From positions 14,648,713 through 14,712,712 of the forward strand of contig NC_051434.1 in the NCBI RefSeq assembly GCF_001649575.2: a stretch of DNA of 64,000 nucleotides, in the 5' to 3' direction. Positions within the stretch are counted from its first letter, which is position 1; each line of letters starts with the position of its first letter. Source of the DNA: Kryptolebias marmoratus. Its lineage: Eukaryota; Chordata; Actinopteri; Cyprinodontiformes; Rivulidae. The notes beneath the pieces were generated by a model. The model was not told the DNA's origin, ran no database searches, and worked only from the letters and a program-made list of their open reading frames with translations. The position numbers were made by a program, and so were the translations under genes. Below, one piece after another: positions 1 through 10,837 of the stretch.

Positions 1-1277
1 GACAGTGATAATTGCAAGTGCAAACAATGTGCAGTCTAAGCCTATATCAGTTTAAAGAAATAGTTCAGGAAACCCAAGCCAACCCAAACTACAGGATTTA
101 TCAAAAATTAATGTCTAAGTTCTAGTTATAAAAGTAAACAGGGTGGCAGCCTCACAGAAATAAATTCTAAGTTGGTTTCACAAGAGAGGAGCCTGATAAA
201 AATGGATAATGAAAGCTTTGCCTCCCGTTCTTCTGTTAGAAAGTCTAGGAACCACAAGTAATTGTGCAGTCTGAGAGCAAAGTGCTTTCTTAGGAAAATA
301 TGGAGCAATATGAGCTTTAAGATATGGTGGAGCTTGGTTGCTGAGAGCTTTGTATGTTAAACTAATGTAGGAAATTATGCACAGCATTGTACTCTGTACT
401 GGTGCACACCTAAAATGTTTCTTGTACCATAATGACATGCAGGATTGAATCACCTGCCCAGAATCTGCATAGTTTTACACCAGAAAAAGAATTATAGCCG
501 TGATGAAGATCATTCCATCTTTGCAAAATGTGTTGATGCCAAACCAGCTGTTGCAGTCAATGAAAAATGTCCCCTCCTCAGTGATGTTGTTATTCCAGGC
601 TGCTGTCTTGCCAGAGTGGCAGCGCTGACTGATGTTTGCATCCCATCCTGGACATTTGGTATGTAGAGGAGATGAAACTGTGGGCATTATCTGCTTTGTG
701 CCTTCCATTTAGAGGAGTTAACCTTATCAGAATACCGTTTTCAATTATTCATGAGAAATTATAAATCGTAAAAGAGAGATTCCTATCACACAGTAAGTGA
801 ATTAAAGGTGAATAATTTTTCATCAGAATATGCAGCGGAAGATTTTTTTCCCCCCTTTTTTTTCCTTTACAATGGCACGTTCTAATGCTAATAAATGAGA
901 ATGGCTATCACAGTCACAGATGGTCTGCTTTTTGATCTGCTTTGTGCTTTCATTTGGTCCAATTTCGGAGCCCACAAATATGATTCTCGCTGGAATCCTC
1001 TCAGGCAAAGACCAAAATTGTCGTGAAGTCTCTTATAGGAGAAATCGAGGGGAGGAAAAACATTGACACTAATAGATCATTTGACAATGAAAACTCCAGT
1101 TCTCCCTTTAATAGACTTAAGCAAAAATAATAATATTCTGCCCCGATGTATCAACACAATTTAATTTTCATTCCACAATATTACCATAGCCACAAGTGCA
1201 TCGTTCTGTTTTGACTCCCAACTCACTGCAATTTCCTAAAAGGTGTAGTGTCTAACTTTCACAGTTTAGAACATTAA
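1..1277. other. Non-coding AT-rich stretch, nothing recognised
   Basis: No open frame here has protein-like composition. Short frames on both strands overlap each other without domain character. I see no RNA gene, no clear repeat boundary and no splice-site pair. Confidence 0.5.
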
Positions 1278-1590
1278 AAGTCTGGCATTTCTTGAAAAGA
1301 CTGATATCACCCTCCACTTCCATGCCAACGATTTAAATTAAACTCTACAAAAATTGTATTGCTTGAAGTAACTGCTGAGGATGACTCTAAGTTACAACTA
1401 GAACAAATTTTAGCATAATATCTGTAGAATTGATAGAGTTATAATCATGTTTGAGTTGGGTTAAGTTGACTGTCTGTAGTGGCTATTTTAAATAAGAATG
1501 AATCCAAAAGTTAATCAGTTGTAGATATGCATTCAGTGAAAATTGGTCAAGCAGTTCATGACAGTTTTTGCTAACAAACAGAGAGGGTGA
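1278..1590 (+). repeat. Dispersed repeat family A, copy 1 (deleted)
   Basis: The copy opens with the family start (GGCATTTCTTGAA, then ATATCACC and CCATGCCA). It continues to the shared tail AAAAGTTAATCAGTTGTAGA near 1507 and a version of 'TTCATGAnAnnTTTTGCTAACA' near 1556-1578. Compared with longer copies such as 13.4 or 53.1 kb, the central part is shortened. Family membership is seen by comparison within this window; the repeat class is unknown. Confidence 0.6.
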
Positions 1591-2085
1591 ACTCCAACAA
1601 TGCAGCGTTTAAGCAATGGCTGTCCAGAGAATCAAAACTAGGATAATATTTACATATAAATAAACATGTAGACCTGAAGGAAATGTTGTAACATGTTTTT
1701 ATCACCAAATGTAACAGGAAAAAAAAAAAAAAAAAGATAAAAATGTGGCTTCCTGTTAAAGCAGATTTATGAAGCTGCATTTTACCAGCAGGTTTGGTGG
1801 TTAACATCCAGACTGTGGCATGCTGTAATCTGCCAGATGCAGAGCCATGATAGCTTCTATTTTCTCTCTATCATTTGTGTTCAATGAGGCCCCACTGGTG
1901 AGTAATTTTCAAATCGGGGCTGTTTAAAGTAGTATGGTTCACTGTTGTCTTCAGAGGTCCACACTTTTGACTTCCAAAATATGATTCACCTTCTTTCTTT
2001 GTAGACGTTGATTGAAAAAAACTAAACAAACAAACAAACAAAAAAAACAAGAATAGTTAAGTTTGTTGCAATCAAGTTTAGACGA
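1591..2085. other. Non-coding, no feature beyond an A-run
   Basis: AT-rich sequence with an A-tract near 1720-1735 and a short (CAAA)n run near 2028-2045. No protein-like frame is seen. Confidence 0.45.
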
Positions 2086-2500
2086 ACTGCATTAAACCCC
2101 TAGCACTCTTTGAAGGAATGCATATCACCCATCGCCTTACATGACAGTGTTTTATACTATGATTAACTTAAATTGCTTTATAGCTACTTTGGTCAAACAT
2201 TAAAATAATAAAAATAACATTAAGCACAGTCTCATACAATTCTGTGATATTTTGTGTGATCTGTTAGTGCAAGATGAATGACTGTCAGGTACTATCACAC
2301 CAAAATTTAGCTCAGTATTTGTAAAACTGAGATATAAACATTTTTGTGTAGGCTAGAAGTGCTTTGCTGTGGTGGACATCTTAAACTAATTTAACTCCAA
2401 ACATCAGTCATTTGTAGATGTTCATCCAGTGATTATGTTCTAAAACTTTCATTAAAAATCAATGATGATACAGACAACACATACACACACACACAGCCAA
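2086..2500 (+). repeat. Dispersed repeat family A, copy 2
   Basis: The copy starts with the family opening (AGCACTCTTTGAAGGAATGC, then ATATCACCCATCGCC). It passes through the middle motif 'TTTAGCTCAGTATTTGTAAA' near 2305 and 'GTGGTGGACATCTTAAA' near 2370, and ends in the CA-rich tail near 2470-2495. All segments are in the order seen in the other + strand copies. No coding capacity is visible. Confidence 0.65.
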
Positions 2501-2800
2501 AAACTTTATGACTCTGCCTTCTCCTACTATAATAAGTGACCAAGACGGGATGACTAGTTGCAGAAGTGTGGGAGACTTTAAGTATTTATACCGGCTGAAT
2601 ATATGGATGCTTAGCAATCTGTCAGCACTTGTGGAGCCGCTCTGCTGTGGCTCCTCCTTCAGCACCCAAGCCGTCAAAAGAACCACTTGAGTTGACTAAT
2701 GTACCGTCACTTCTTCGCATCCTTATGCAAATATATGCAGCAAAAGAGACCCGAAGTCTAATCAGATCATCTACTGTCTAGGGGACGGCATAGAAAAATA
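2501..2800. promoter_or_regulatory. Candidate conserved non-coding block with octamer site
   Basis: This is complex sequence of balanced composition between repeats, with no open frame of quality. It contains a perfect octamer motif ATGCAAAT at 2725-2732, the classic POU/Oct binding site. The suggestion that it is a conserved element rests only on its texture; no alignment was available. Confidence 0.22.
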
Positions 2801-3090
2801 AAAGAGTGCTGTATGAAATGCTAAAACATTAAGGTGTGATCATTTGGATGGTTTGAAATCTGTTCAGGTTTCTTTGTGACTGCAACCTTGGCAGATCTTG
2901 TCAAATTTATTTTATGATTAAATTTCTTTTTTTTTTCTTCTTACATTACTAGTTGTGTTAACGAGAGCATGTTAGCCATAAAAGGTTCAGTGATGTTGTG
3001 TTTTATGTGTAAATTGTTTTAAAAGAACACTGTGACAATTTTGAAGTGATGTTTTGTGTTAACATTTTGAACAATTATTATGTCACCTGT
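2801..3090. other. Non-coding spacer
   Basis: AT-rich sequence with a T-run near 2927-2938. Nothing else is recognised. Confidence 0.45.
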
Positions 3091-3094
3091 TGCG

Positions 3095-3570
3095 CTTTGA
3101 ATGACCTCAGTTTGGAGAGATGGGAATTAATAGCTAGTCTAGGACCAAAGTGAATTTCTGCCATGTTTAAACAACTGCAAACTGAGTAATTTCATGGAGG
3201 TTTGTTGATAAATTTGCTTACAAACCTTTACATCATCATTAATTTATCAATACAACATTATCTAAATTGAATTTTGTGGTTATTTGCAAGCACAAATTGT
3301 GGCAGCAGCAAGATGTAACTCTTGCAGCCTGGAGTGATTTGTGGTACCAACGTTTTTTTTGTCGTTGCAAATTACTGTGTAATGCAAACTTGTTTCAGAT
3401 GTAAAGGTTAAAAAAAGATGATGGCATGGAAGGGTATACAACTTTGAGTATTCCAGTTCTTTTAAGACAGCAAAATCCAATTTAGTCTTGACTGTGTTTC
3501 AACTAGCTATTAGCTCCAAAGTGGATTTTGCTGTCTTAAAATAATCCAAATCTGCATTTTATTAACACGT
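3095..3570 (+). repeat. Dispersed repeat family B copies
   Basis: Two partial + strand pieces of a second family. The first has 'ATTAATAGCTAGTCTAGGACC' style text near 3127 and 'GGCAGCAGCAAGATGTAAC' at 3302-3320. The second has 'CTAGCTATTAGCTCCAAAGT' near 3503, followed by GATTTTGCTGTCTTAAA. Related text recurs near 15.9, 30.5, 31.7 and 43.3 kb. No coding capacity is evident. Confidence 0.45.
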
Positions 3571-4190
3571 TATGCAAACACCATTTAATTCAATAACATG
3601 CCATCCATATCAGTACAACTTTACAGTGAAAGTTCCATAATATTTACTACTAGAAAATAGTTCAAACACAGGTAAACTTAAGGCAGTAATCACTCAATAA
3701 ACCAATAAGGAACATCCCCCTTCTTAAATCTCCAGTTCCTCAGTTCCTAGAAGTTGTAGGACTGATGTTAAAAGAAGATTCCTTCTCAGTGGTAAACATG
3801 GCCCTGTCACTACTTTTGTTTCTGCTGTGAAATTTAAAAAGACTTTTCTTTCCAACAAAAAATAAGATAAAAATTACTAAATATCTGACACATTTACTAT
3901 GTTCTACTGTGAGTAAAATGTGGGTTTGTGAAATTTGCAAATCATTACATTCTATTTTTATTTACATTTTAAAGAACTTTTTTTTGGGGGGACTGGAGTT
4001 GTACAGTAGGTAAGATATAAATTTTTCGTACCTTTTACACAAAAAAAAATCATTCAAAATAGCAGAAATATCTCTTTAAAAAGGTGTAAGTTATGCCTCC
4101 CTATGAAGTATTGTAGATACAGTGGTTTATTATTATTTTTTTTTATTTTATTACGATATTTAAACATACCACAGCTATGCATTATTCCAT
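3571..4190. other. Non-coding spacer before CpG-rich block
   Basis: AT-rich sequence with poly(A) and poly(T) runs. The frames present are low in complexity. No feature is supported. Confidence 0.45.
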
Positions 4191-4248
4191 GTGCATATGA
4201 GGAAACGTGGCTGACGTCAGTGGAGGTAGGAAGAGCAGGAGGTATGTC

Positions 4249-4276
4249 TGTGTATGTGTGTGTGTGTGTGTGTGTG
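4249..4276. repeat. (TG)n microsatellite
   Basis: Nearly pure TG dinucleotide repeat inside the CpG-rich block. A second interrupted TG and G-rich tract follows to about 4313. Confidence 0.85.
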
Positions 4277-5170
4277 AAGGCAGAAGCGTGTGTGTGTGTG
4301 GAGGGGGGAGGAGGGTTCCATCGTGAACGCGCCTGACGGATCCCCGTCGGAGAGCAGCGTGGGCGCGCGCATCTCTCTCCTTCTGCTTGTGAAGCGACTG
4401 CAGGGGAGCCAGATGTCCAACTGCGAGCCGCTCGCCTGTGGATCCCCGTCCCGAAGAGCCGAGCAGGCAGACAGAACCCAACCCGGCGAGGAGAGGAGGA
4501 GGGGAAAGCCACAGTGAAAAAAAAATGGAGTAAAAAGATTTTTTTTTTTAATTTTAAAAAAAAAGATGATGCTTGTCTGATTTTTTTTTTTTTTCCCTCA
4601 CTGTTTCCTCGCTCTCTCCGTTTCAACGTCTGCTTCAAATGAAGATCTTCTCTGGACTTGGAGTACCGGGCATCATTAGAGAAAAAGCCCTTATTCCACT
4701 CTGCTCTTCATGCTGCCTTTGCTGCTGTGACTGTGAGCGCGTCCTCCCGTCGCTGTGGAATATACCGCGCGCTTCTCTGCACCAAACCATGGAGATTATA
4801 TGACGTGGATTTACGCTTTTAACAAAACTGGACACGTACAAATAAATTCCTACTTTCTTCCCTTTTTTTTCTTTTTCTTTTTTTTTATACTTTATTTAGA
4901 TTTTATGCTTTTCTTGTTTTGCTCTTTCGTTTGATCCTCATGAATCCATCTCTATAGCTTCTAATCATTTTTTTTTTCGTTTATCTTTACACTTTCACTC
5001 CCCCCCTTCATTACATTTCTATTTTCTTTCCCTTTTGGTTGCTTTGGGACTCGTAGAAGTGGGATGCCTCACGGAGTATTTACACCAGCGGAAGGGGAGA
5101 AGATTCCGCGCGGCAGCAAACTGAATGAATAATAGTCTCTCTTCTCTCCCTTCTCCGTCTGAGACGTGCC

Positions 5171-5253
5171 ATGGATGGGAAACTTAACTTGGATCCACGG
5201 AACCGATCGGGGAATAGCCTCCTCCTCAAATAACTACTGCTGACAGCGAGCAG
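5171..5253 (+). other. Possible end of a 5' untranslated exon with small upstream frames and splice donor
   Basis: Two short overlapping reading frames start at ATG 5171 and ATG 5175. They run 20 and 22 codons and both stop before or near the end of the segment, as upstream frames in a 5' leader do. A donor-like CAG|GTAAC follows, with GT at 5254-5255. The sequence before it is CpG-rich and the sequence after it turns CA-rich. This is a plausible first-exon boundary but has no transcript support. Confidence 0.25.
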
Positions 5254-5440
5254 GTAACAGCAACAACAGCGACAACAAATAAACAAAACTATTTGTGTCT
5301 TTGCGCCATGATGGTCCACTTGCTGTGCGCTTGTTGGGTTGATTTGACTAGACAGGTGGAAATCATGTCCTGATGTCTCGGGGATTCAGGGGATTCAGGC
5401 TGCAGGGGAGTTATCCCACAAGACTGTTAATCAGTGACAA

Positions 5441-5453
5441 CCCCCCCCCCCCC
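5441..5453. repeat. C homopolymer followed by CA-rich tract
   Basis: A run of 13 C followed by CA-rich sequence to about 5482. This is simple sequence. Confidence 0.85.
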
Positions 5454-6480
5454 AACAAACACACAAACACTCACACACACACGCCCCCCATGTGTGACTC
5501 AGATGAATCCTTTAGTGGGAGGTAGGGGGTGCAGAATATGGCAGATCTGTAACTTTGCGCAGTGACTAAAACACTCATCCGTGCGCACTTTCCACTCTCG
5601 ACGCATTGACACGCTAACTTCCGCCACCCCCCATCCCCCTTCCTCCTCATCCATCAAACAACGATGCCTTTCTCTTGCCTCATGTGTGTGTGTATGTGTG
5701 TGTGCCATTTTGAGTTTTGATCATTCTGAGCTCCACCACTCTTTAACCAAGTGCTACCTCTGCTCCTATAAGGTCTGGGAATGATTCCTGGCAGGAGGAA
5801 TGTCTCCTCTGTGGCTCGATTAGAGCTTCAGGTTTTAGAGAGAGGAGGTGGTGGGGGCTGATGCTGATTTTTTTTTTTCCCCTTTCTTTTCTTTTTTTTT
5901 CCTTCCTTCTTGCGCACTGACTGACTGCGCGCCTGAGTGAGTGAGTGTTCTCCCGGTGAATGTTAAGGAGCCAGGATGTACCAAGGAGCATGCACTGGGG
6001 ATTGAAAGAGAAGAAAAGAAGAAGGGGGAAGGGGAGGTGTGTGTGTGTATGTGTGCGGGGGGTGGTTCTGGCATCTCACCACGCAACAGAAAGCCCTTTG
6101 AGAGCCGCCTGATCACGGCGCTGAGGTCCGACTGATCTGCCTCTGCCGCAGTGCCGCCTCATGATGTTGCCACGCTCCTCATACACTCCCCCTCCTTATT
6201 CTGTGTGATTTCAAGTAAAAATAAAAAATAAAAATAAATAAAACAAAAGTGCGACTGAGCAGGTGGCTCCCGCACGAAGCTAAACGAGAATGACAACCGG
6301 GAGACGCTACTTAAAGAAGAGGGGGGGGGGAGCGCAAAAGCCTCCAAGCATCCTCTCCTCCCTCTCCTTCCTCTCTCCTCTGCCATCTGTTGAGCATGCA
6401 GCACGCACTCCCTGCTTCCACGCACCTCACCTCAAACTTCCACCACCGCCATAAAAAGCCCCCTTAAATACTAATACTGG

Positions 6481-6744
6481 AATGTTACTGCAGAGACCTC
6501 CATACTTAAATCTCCTTATGTGATATGTTAGACGTGTTCACCGAGATATTCGATTAATTCAGCCTCTGATCCAACTCCAGTTGCAGCAGCAACTTGTGCA
6601 GCTTTGAGTCATGGGCAGTCACTGACTGGACTTCTTGGTAATATATTAGGATCTATGAGCAGAAGAAAATGAGGAATTATTACAGGAAGGAAATTATAAT
6701 CCTCCACTGCCTTTCACGCTACCACTATACTAAATTTTCGTTAA
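6481..6744. other. Non-coding flank of the CpG-rich block
   Basis: Complex sequence with no coding frame and no repeat match within the window. Could belong to the regulatory flank, but nothing specific is seen. Confidence 0.4.
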
Positions 6745-7230
6745 TTATCTGTAAAATTATCTGAGTTCTAGCTATCCTTGTTGGAGGTTTATTAACTGTA
6801 GCGGCCATATTGAGTTGAAGTGATCGTAAAAGTTAATCAGTTGTCAAGTAGAGCAGGTAATTATTTTCTGAGAGTTTCATTGATATTCATCCGGTGGTTT
6901 ATAAGATATTTTGCTAAAAGACAAACAGCGTTGACTACAACAGGTAATGCTAAGGGTTTAACTCTCCTGTGGCCTTCGGGTCAAACAGACCTGAAGTTAC
7001 AAGGGCTTCTTTTCCTCCCTTCAGTTTTTATGGCTTCAGGAGGATTAAGCAAAGTTGTCACACGATTTGTTGTGCTCAGAGTGTGTGCTGGAGACAATGC
7101 TCAGCTACTAGCACACCCAATTTTAGTTCAGTATCTACAAAAGTGGATGAGTTAAAGCCTTTTTTTGTGTTTTGTAAGATGAGTTCGATGTGGTGGCCAT
7201 CTTTGATTGGGTTGAGGTTTTTCAGTTAGA
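6745..7230 (+). repeat. Dispersed repeat family A, copy 3 (two partial units)
   Basis: The first unit carries the tail part: AAAAGTTAATCAGTTGT near 6828, CTGAGAGTTTCATTGATAT near 6869 and AAGATATTTTGCTAA near 6904. The second unit carries the central part: 'GTGCTCAGAGTGTGTGCTGG' at about 7073, 'CAATTTTAGTTCAGTATCTAC' style text near 7118 and 'TGTGGTGGCCATCTTTGATT' near 7189. Between them, near 6968-7000, sits a small palindromic GGCCTTCGGGTC-type fragment that occurs widely in fish genomes. The order tail then centre suggests tandem or rearranged copies. Confidence 0.6.
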
Positions 7231-7922
7231 CATTTTATATACAGATTATGCACATTAAATAACTTTGTTAACAATTCTCTTTTTACTATTCTGTTTAGTT
7301 TTGGTCACACATTTCTGCCCCACAGCCTTAAAAACAAACAAACAAACAAACAAAAACATGCAGATTACATGCAGTGACTCATGCAGGAATAGTGTGCTAT
7401 GATCTTTGGTAGTATTATGTTGTAAGAAGTACACTAAATGCACAAAAAAAAAACCTGCAAAGATTTTCCCCGTAGATGACAATTGGATTTGGGCAAAACA
7501 GATGAAAAAGCCAGTCTACTTTTCAGCTTTTTTGTCTATATTTACGTCACAGTAGAGGCATCATTCAGAGTTGAAGCAGATCACAAATATGGACTTTACA
7601 TGTCTAAACTGGTATTTTGATATCTATTACAGTGTTTACTCAATTACAGTTTTAGTTTGATGATTTTCTGAGATTTCACTGCAAAATGTTTATCAAACAA
7701 TCAATGATGTCTCATGGTACATTTTGAACGGTCTAAAATGTTCAAATCTTTGCAAACTCTTCTTTTTAGTACATATAGAATGTATACCTCAAAGTATAAG
7801 TACTGTGTGTGTGGTTTTTTTTGTACTTAGTGTATCTCATTGATCAATGACTTTTCTCAAAAAGCCCCCCAGAATACAGATGGCAGACTGAAGCTTTTAT
7901 GGACCCTAGTTTTATTTGAGCT

Positions 7923-7924
<2 letters not shown>
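7231..7924. other. Non-coding spacer
   Basis: AT-rich sequence with a short (CAAA)n run near 7331-7353 and an A-run near 7444. No coding, RNA or splice feature is supported. Confidence 0.45.
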
Positions 7925-7971
<47 letters not shown>

Positions 7972-7978
7972 ACTTGTC
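7925..7978. repeat. (AT)n microsatellite
   Basis: Uninterrupted AT repeat of about 27 units. A (CA)n run follows near 8015-8034. Confidence 0.95.
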
Positions 7979-8034
7979 CTATTCACTACATGAAACAATG
8001 TAGTTGGATGATACATACACACACACACACACAC

Positions 8035-8803
8035 AAACACACATATGAGAGTCTTCTGCTGCTCATGGCTCAAGACTCTTTAAAGTTACAACTAGTTTTT
8101 GCATAGCGACTGTTTGAGGTTTTACTTTTCAGAAGTTTCTGTCTCCCAAGAGTGCAGATACATGTGTAGTTACCATGGCGACCTTAATGAGCCTCTTGCA
8201 GTGCAGCTGCTTTAACATTTTTTTGATCTTGGTTCTCTTTACACTTTTCATTCTGTTTATGAATGAAAATGTAGACATTTTCTTTTCTCCAAGTTCTGTT
8301 GACATTTCCGGCAGTAGCTGCATTGATACTTTTCAAAGATTACTGATAGATGGTGAAGGATTTAAAGTGCTGCAATGGTTGACACATTTTGGTTACAGAG
8401 AAAAGACAAACAAAAACAAACAAACAAACAAAAAATAAACATTACAATATGTGCCCAGATCTGCCTTCTAATTCTTTCCAGCAGTCCAAACCTACAGATA
8501 TGAGGCTTTAGCTGAGAATACAGAAGGTGAGTCCAGATTCAGCACCTTGGACAGCTCTTGCAGCACTCTGAAAGCAGCAGACTGACCCAAGTGTTGCCAG
8601 AGTTCAGTGACCATGTATTCTTGTGAAAGTGTGGAAAGCAGCTTTGAATATCTTGCAATTAGGGAAAATGTAAATGTCTCAAAAACAAATAAAACTACTT
8701 AGAAAACAAACCAATCTAGTGCTTTATTAGATACTTCTCACCTTCTTACTCAGACTGTAAAGGAAAAAAAAACAACAGCATTTTAGTGTGAGGTCAAAAT
8801 GAG

Positions 8804-8804
<1 letters not shown>
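8035..8804. other. Non-coding spacer
   Basis: Mixed sequence with a (CAAA)n run near 8406-8431. The 87-codon frame at 8175-8438 has no recognisable domain and runs into the CAAA repeat. Nothing else is supported. Confidence 0.4.

Positions 8805-8877
<73 letters not shown>
8805..8877. repeat. Compound (CA)n(TA)n microsatellite
   Basis: About 18 CA units pass directly into about 18 AT units at 8840/8841. Confidence 0.95.
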
Positions 8878-8879
<2 letters not shown>

Positions 8880-9190
8880 GCAATTTGTTAGCATACATAA
8901 AATGCATTGTGGATCAGTCTCAGCTGTTATCACCCAAAGTTTATGTTGTTATCAGTAAAACTGACTTAATTATAGCCAATTTGTATTTTTTAAGGTCAGT
9001 TGGCAGTGCTGGCCATCTTGAATCAATTTGATTACAAAAGTTAAACAACTATAGATATACATCTATTGATTACTTTTGCAAGTTTCATTCAAATCAGCCG
9101 AGTGGCTCATGAAATATTTCGCTGAAAGACACACGAACACACAGACGCAGGCAAAAACACAACTGTCTGCCTTTGCCAGCAGGCTATAAA
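8878..9190 (+). repeat. Dispersed repeat family A, copy 4
   Basis: The copy shows 'GCTGGCCATCTTGAATCAAT' near 9009, AAAAGTTAAACAACTATAGA near 9036, 'GCAAGTTTCATTCAAATC' near 9077 and 'GGCTCATGAAATATTTCGCTG' style text near 9104. It finishes with the ACACACAGACGCAGGCAAAA tail and an imperfect stem near 9165-9186. The order matches the other + copies. Confidence 0.65.
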
Positions 9191-9824
9191 AATGATCAAA
9201 GCAGTTTCTGAACCTCTTTTGGTTTGTGTGCAAACGTCACTGTTTGCTAAGTAGCTAAAGCTGTCAAAAAATGTAGTGAAGTATAACACAATTTCCAAGT
9301 TTATCGTTTCTATAATTTTGCCTCATGCAGTTTGCTTCGCAACAAAACAAATAAGTAAAACAAACATGGACACTGATTGAAGCAGAGGACCCTCTCTGAG
9401 AGTAAATCCTTAGTTTAGTAGAAGGATTTATTGGAGCTTCATGAACAGGATTCTCACCATGTGCCATGTTGGCAGGTACAAAGCCTGGTATGAGAACAGT
9501 GCCTCCCTACATTGAATTTGTGTGGTATTTGCCTATTTAGTTGCTCACAATAATCTCCAAGATTTATCTAGTGTGTTTTGAAAGAGCTGCTTTAAATCAG
9601 TTTACTAGACTGGAATTTACCCCCTTATTCTTGTTCATACCAAGGTCCGAAAATGAGAATCAAGCAAAATGCCTTGAAGAAAAACAGCCTTTGCACAAGT
9701 TGAGTATAAATGGTTGTAAATAAGTTTAATGGGAAGAGATAAATATGGAGGAGCTGTAACCTCCCCCCACCCCTACCCCACCCCAAGAAAAAAACAAATA
9801 CACAATTCAAATAAAGTCTTAGTA
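9191..9824. other. Non-coding spacer
   Basis: No protein-like frame, RNA gene or defined repeat is seen. A C-rich run lies near 9763-9784. Confidence 0.45.
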
Positions 9825-10025
9825 TAATTTAAAAGCCTAACATTCTTTGAAATAATGTATATCGCCCACCTCCTTTCATGCCAGAGTGTTAGAATAAGAT
9901 CATCTTATAAGTAATAAATGTCAAAAAATATATTTCACGAACATTACAGACTAACAAACACAAACACACACTCACAGGCATGGACAGAAACATTGCTGCT
10001 TTGCCTCCAGTGCTGGGTGATAAAA
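9825..10025 (+). repeat. Dispersed repeat family A, copy 5 (ends only)
   Basis: The family opening is present (AACATTCTTTGAAATAATGT, then ATATCGCCCACCTCC and TTTCATGCCAGAGTGTTA). It is followed almost directly by the CA-rich tail and 'GCTTTGCCTCCAGTGCTGGG'. The whole centre is missing, so this is an internally deleted copy. Confidence 0.55.
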
Positions 10026-10184
10026 ATCATAAAATCTTTTGGTTTGTTACTAATGATAATTTGACATTTTTGAATGTCTGCAAAACTCTCAACATTCTGT
10101 TTAAAAACAAAATGGGAGAAAAATACAGACATGGTCAGTTTTAAGCAAAGCACAGCTGAAAGGTTCAAAGGAATCAAGAAACAA

Positions 10185-10400
10185 GACGGCGAGAAATGAC
10201 GGAGCTATCGCCGAGCGATCGTCTGAGCAGCTGCTGCAAGTGCAACACATATGACAGCGTGGCACATATCAGCTGAAGATATATTAAAAGCAGCCAGCTC
10301 TGTGGCAGTTTTATAAAGCCCATAAATGTGATACTAATAACATCTTCAATATCCACCCACAAGTCATGCACCACCGCTGGCAATGGAATCTTTCTCACCC
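10185..10400. promoter_or_regulatory. Candidate conserved non-coding block
   Basis: Complex, repeat-free sequence between a repeat and a CA-rich tract, with short AT-rich motifs such as CCCATAAATG and ACTAATAACATC. It has the texture of vertebrate conserved non-coding elements. This is inferred from appearance only. Confidence 0.22.
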
Positions 10401-10486
10401 CTTGATCTCCCTCACACACGCGCACACACACACACACAATGATCACCTCAACCTCTTCCTCACCTGCCTCTCTCTTCATTTCATGT

Positions 10487-10584
10487 CTCATTTTTTTTTT
10501 TTTTTGCAGGCAACTTTTATGAAGTGCATTTATCAACACTCACAAATAGGGAGCAGGAGGGGCAGATCCCAGTACAAAAAGTGA
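10487..10584 (+). other. Strong splice-acceptor-like site and possible small exon
   Basis: A 15-base T-run leads into GCAG, with AG at 10508-10509, and is preceded by a pyrimidine-rich tract from about 10441. Sequence after it stays open for 24 codons, then stops at 10582-10584. I see no good donor just downstream. It could be a real non-coding or terminal exon, or chance. Confidence 0.2.
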
Positions 10585-10837
10585 TGGTAGTGCATCAAGC
10601 TGTGTGTGTGGGTGCACATATGCATTCTGTTTAACTAGTGCATATGGACCAAGGGCCAGTCGACAGCTTGGTCTTGTCTGGATCACTGCACGCTAGCTGT
10701 GCCATTGTTCCTCAGACAGCAACCCCCCTCCCTACCAACTCAACATGCACAAAAACACACTTCCTCTCCTTCACTGGCTGCTTCCTAACAAGCTCATATC
10801 TCTCTTCCTTATGTTAAATCTCTAATTGCCCTCTCTT
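10585..10837. other. Non-coding spacer
   Basis: Moderately complex sequence with no coding or repeat feature that I can support. Confidence 0.4.

Larger units (their letters stand above)
4190..6480. promoter_or_regulatory. CpG-rich block: probable promoter and 5' untranslated exon
   Basis: CpG dinucleotides are frequent here, for example about 19 between 4320 and 4500, and again near 4735-4780, 5040-5220, 5570-5620, 5920-6120 and 6240-6430. They are rare in the rest of the window. The block also holds (TG)n tracts at about 4250-4276 and 5690-5703 and long T-runs. No frame reads as a conserved protein: the longest, on the minus strand at 4054-4638, is low in complexity and rich in Thr-His from the TG repeat. 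In vertebrates such a block usually marks a transcription start with long 5' untranslated sequence. The direction is not proven; a plausible donor at 5254 favours +. The gene cannot be named. Confidence 0.5.

Noticed and set aside
4054..4638. 194-codon minus-strand frame
   Set aside because: It is antisense to the CpG-rich block, includes Thr-His runs encoded by the TG repeat and Lys or Phe runs from A/T tracts, and has no domain.
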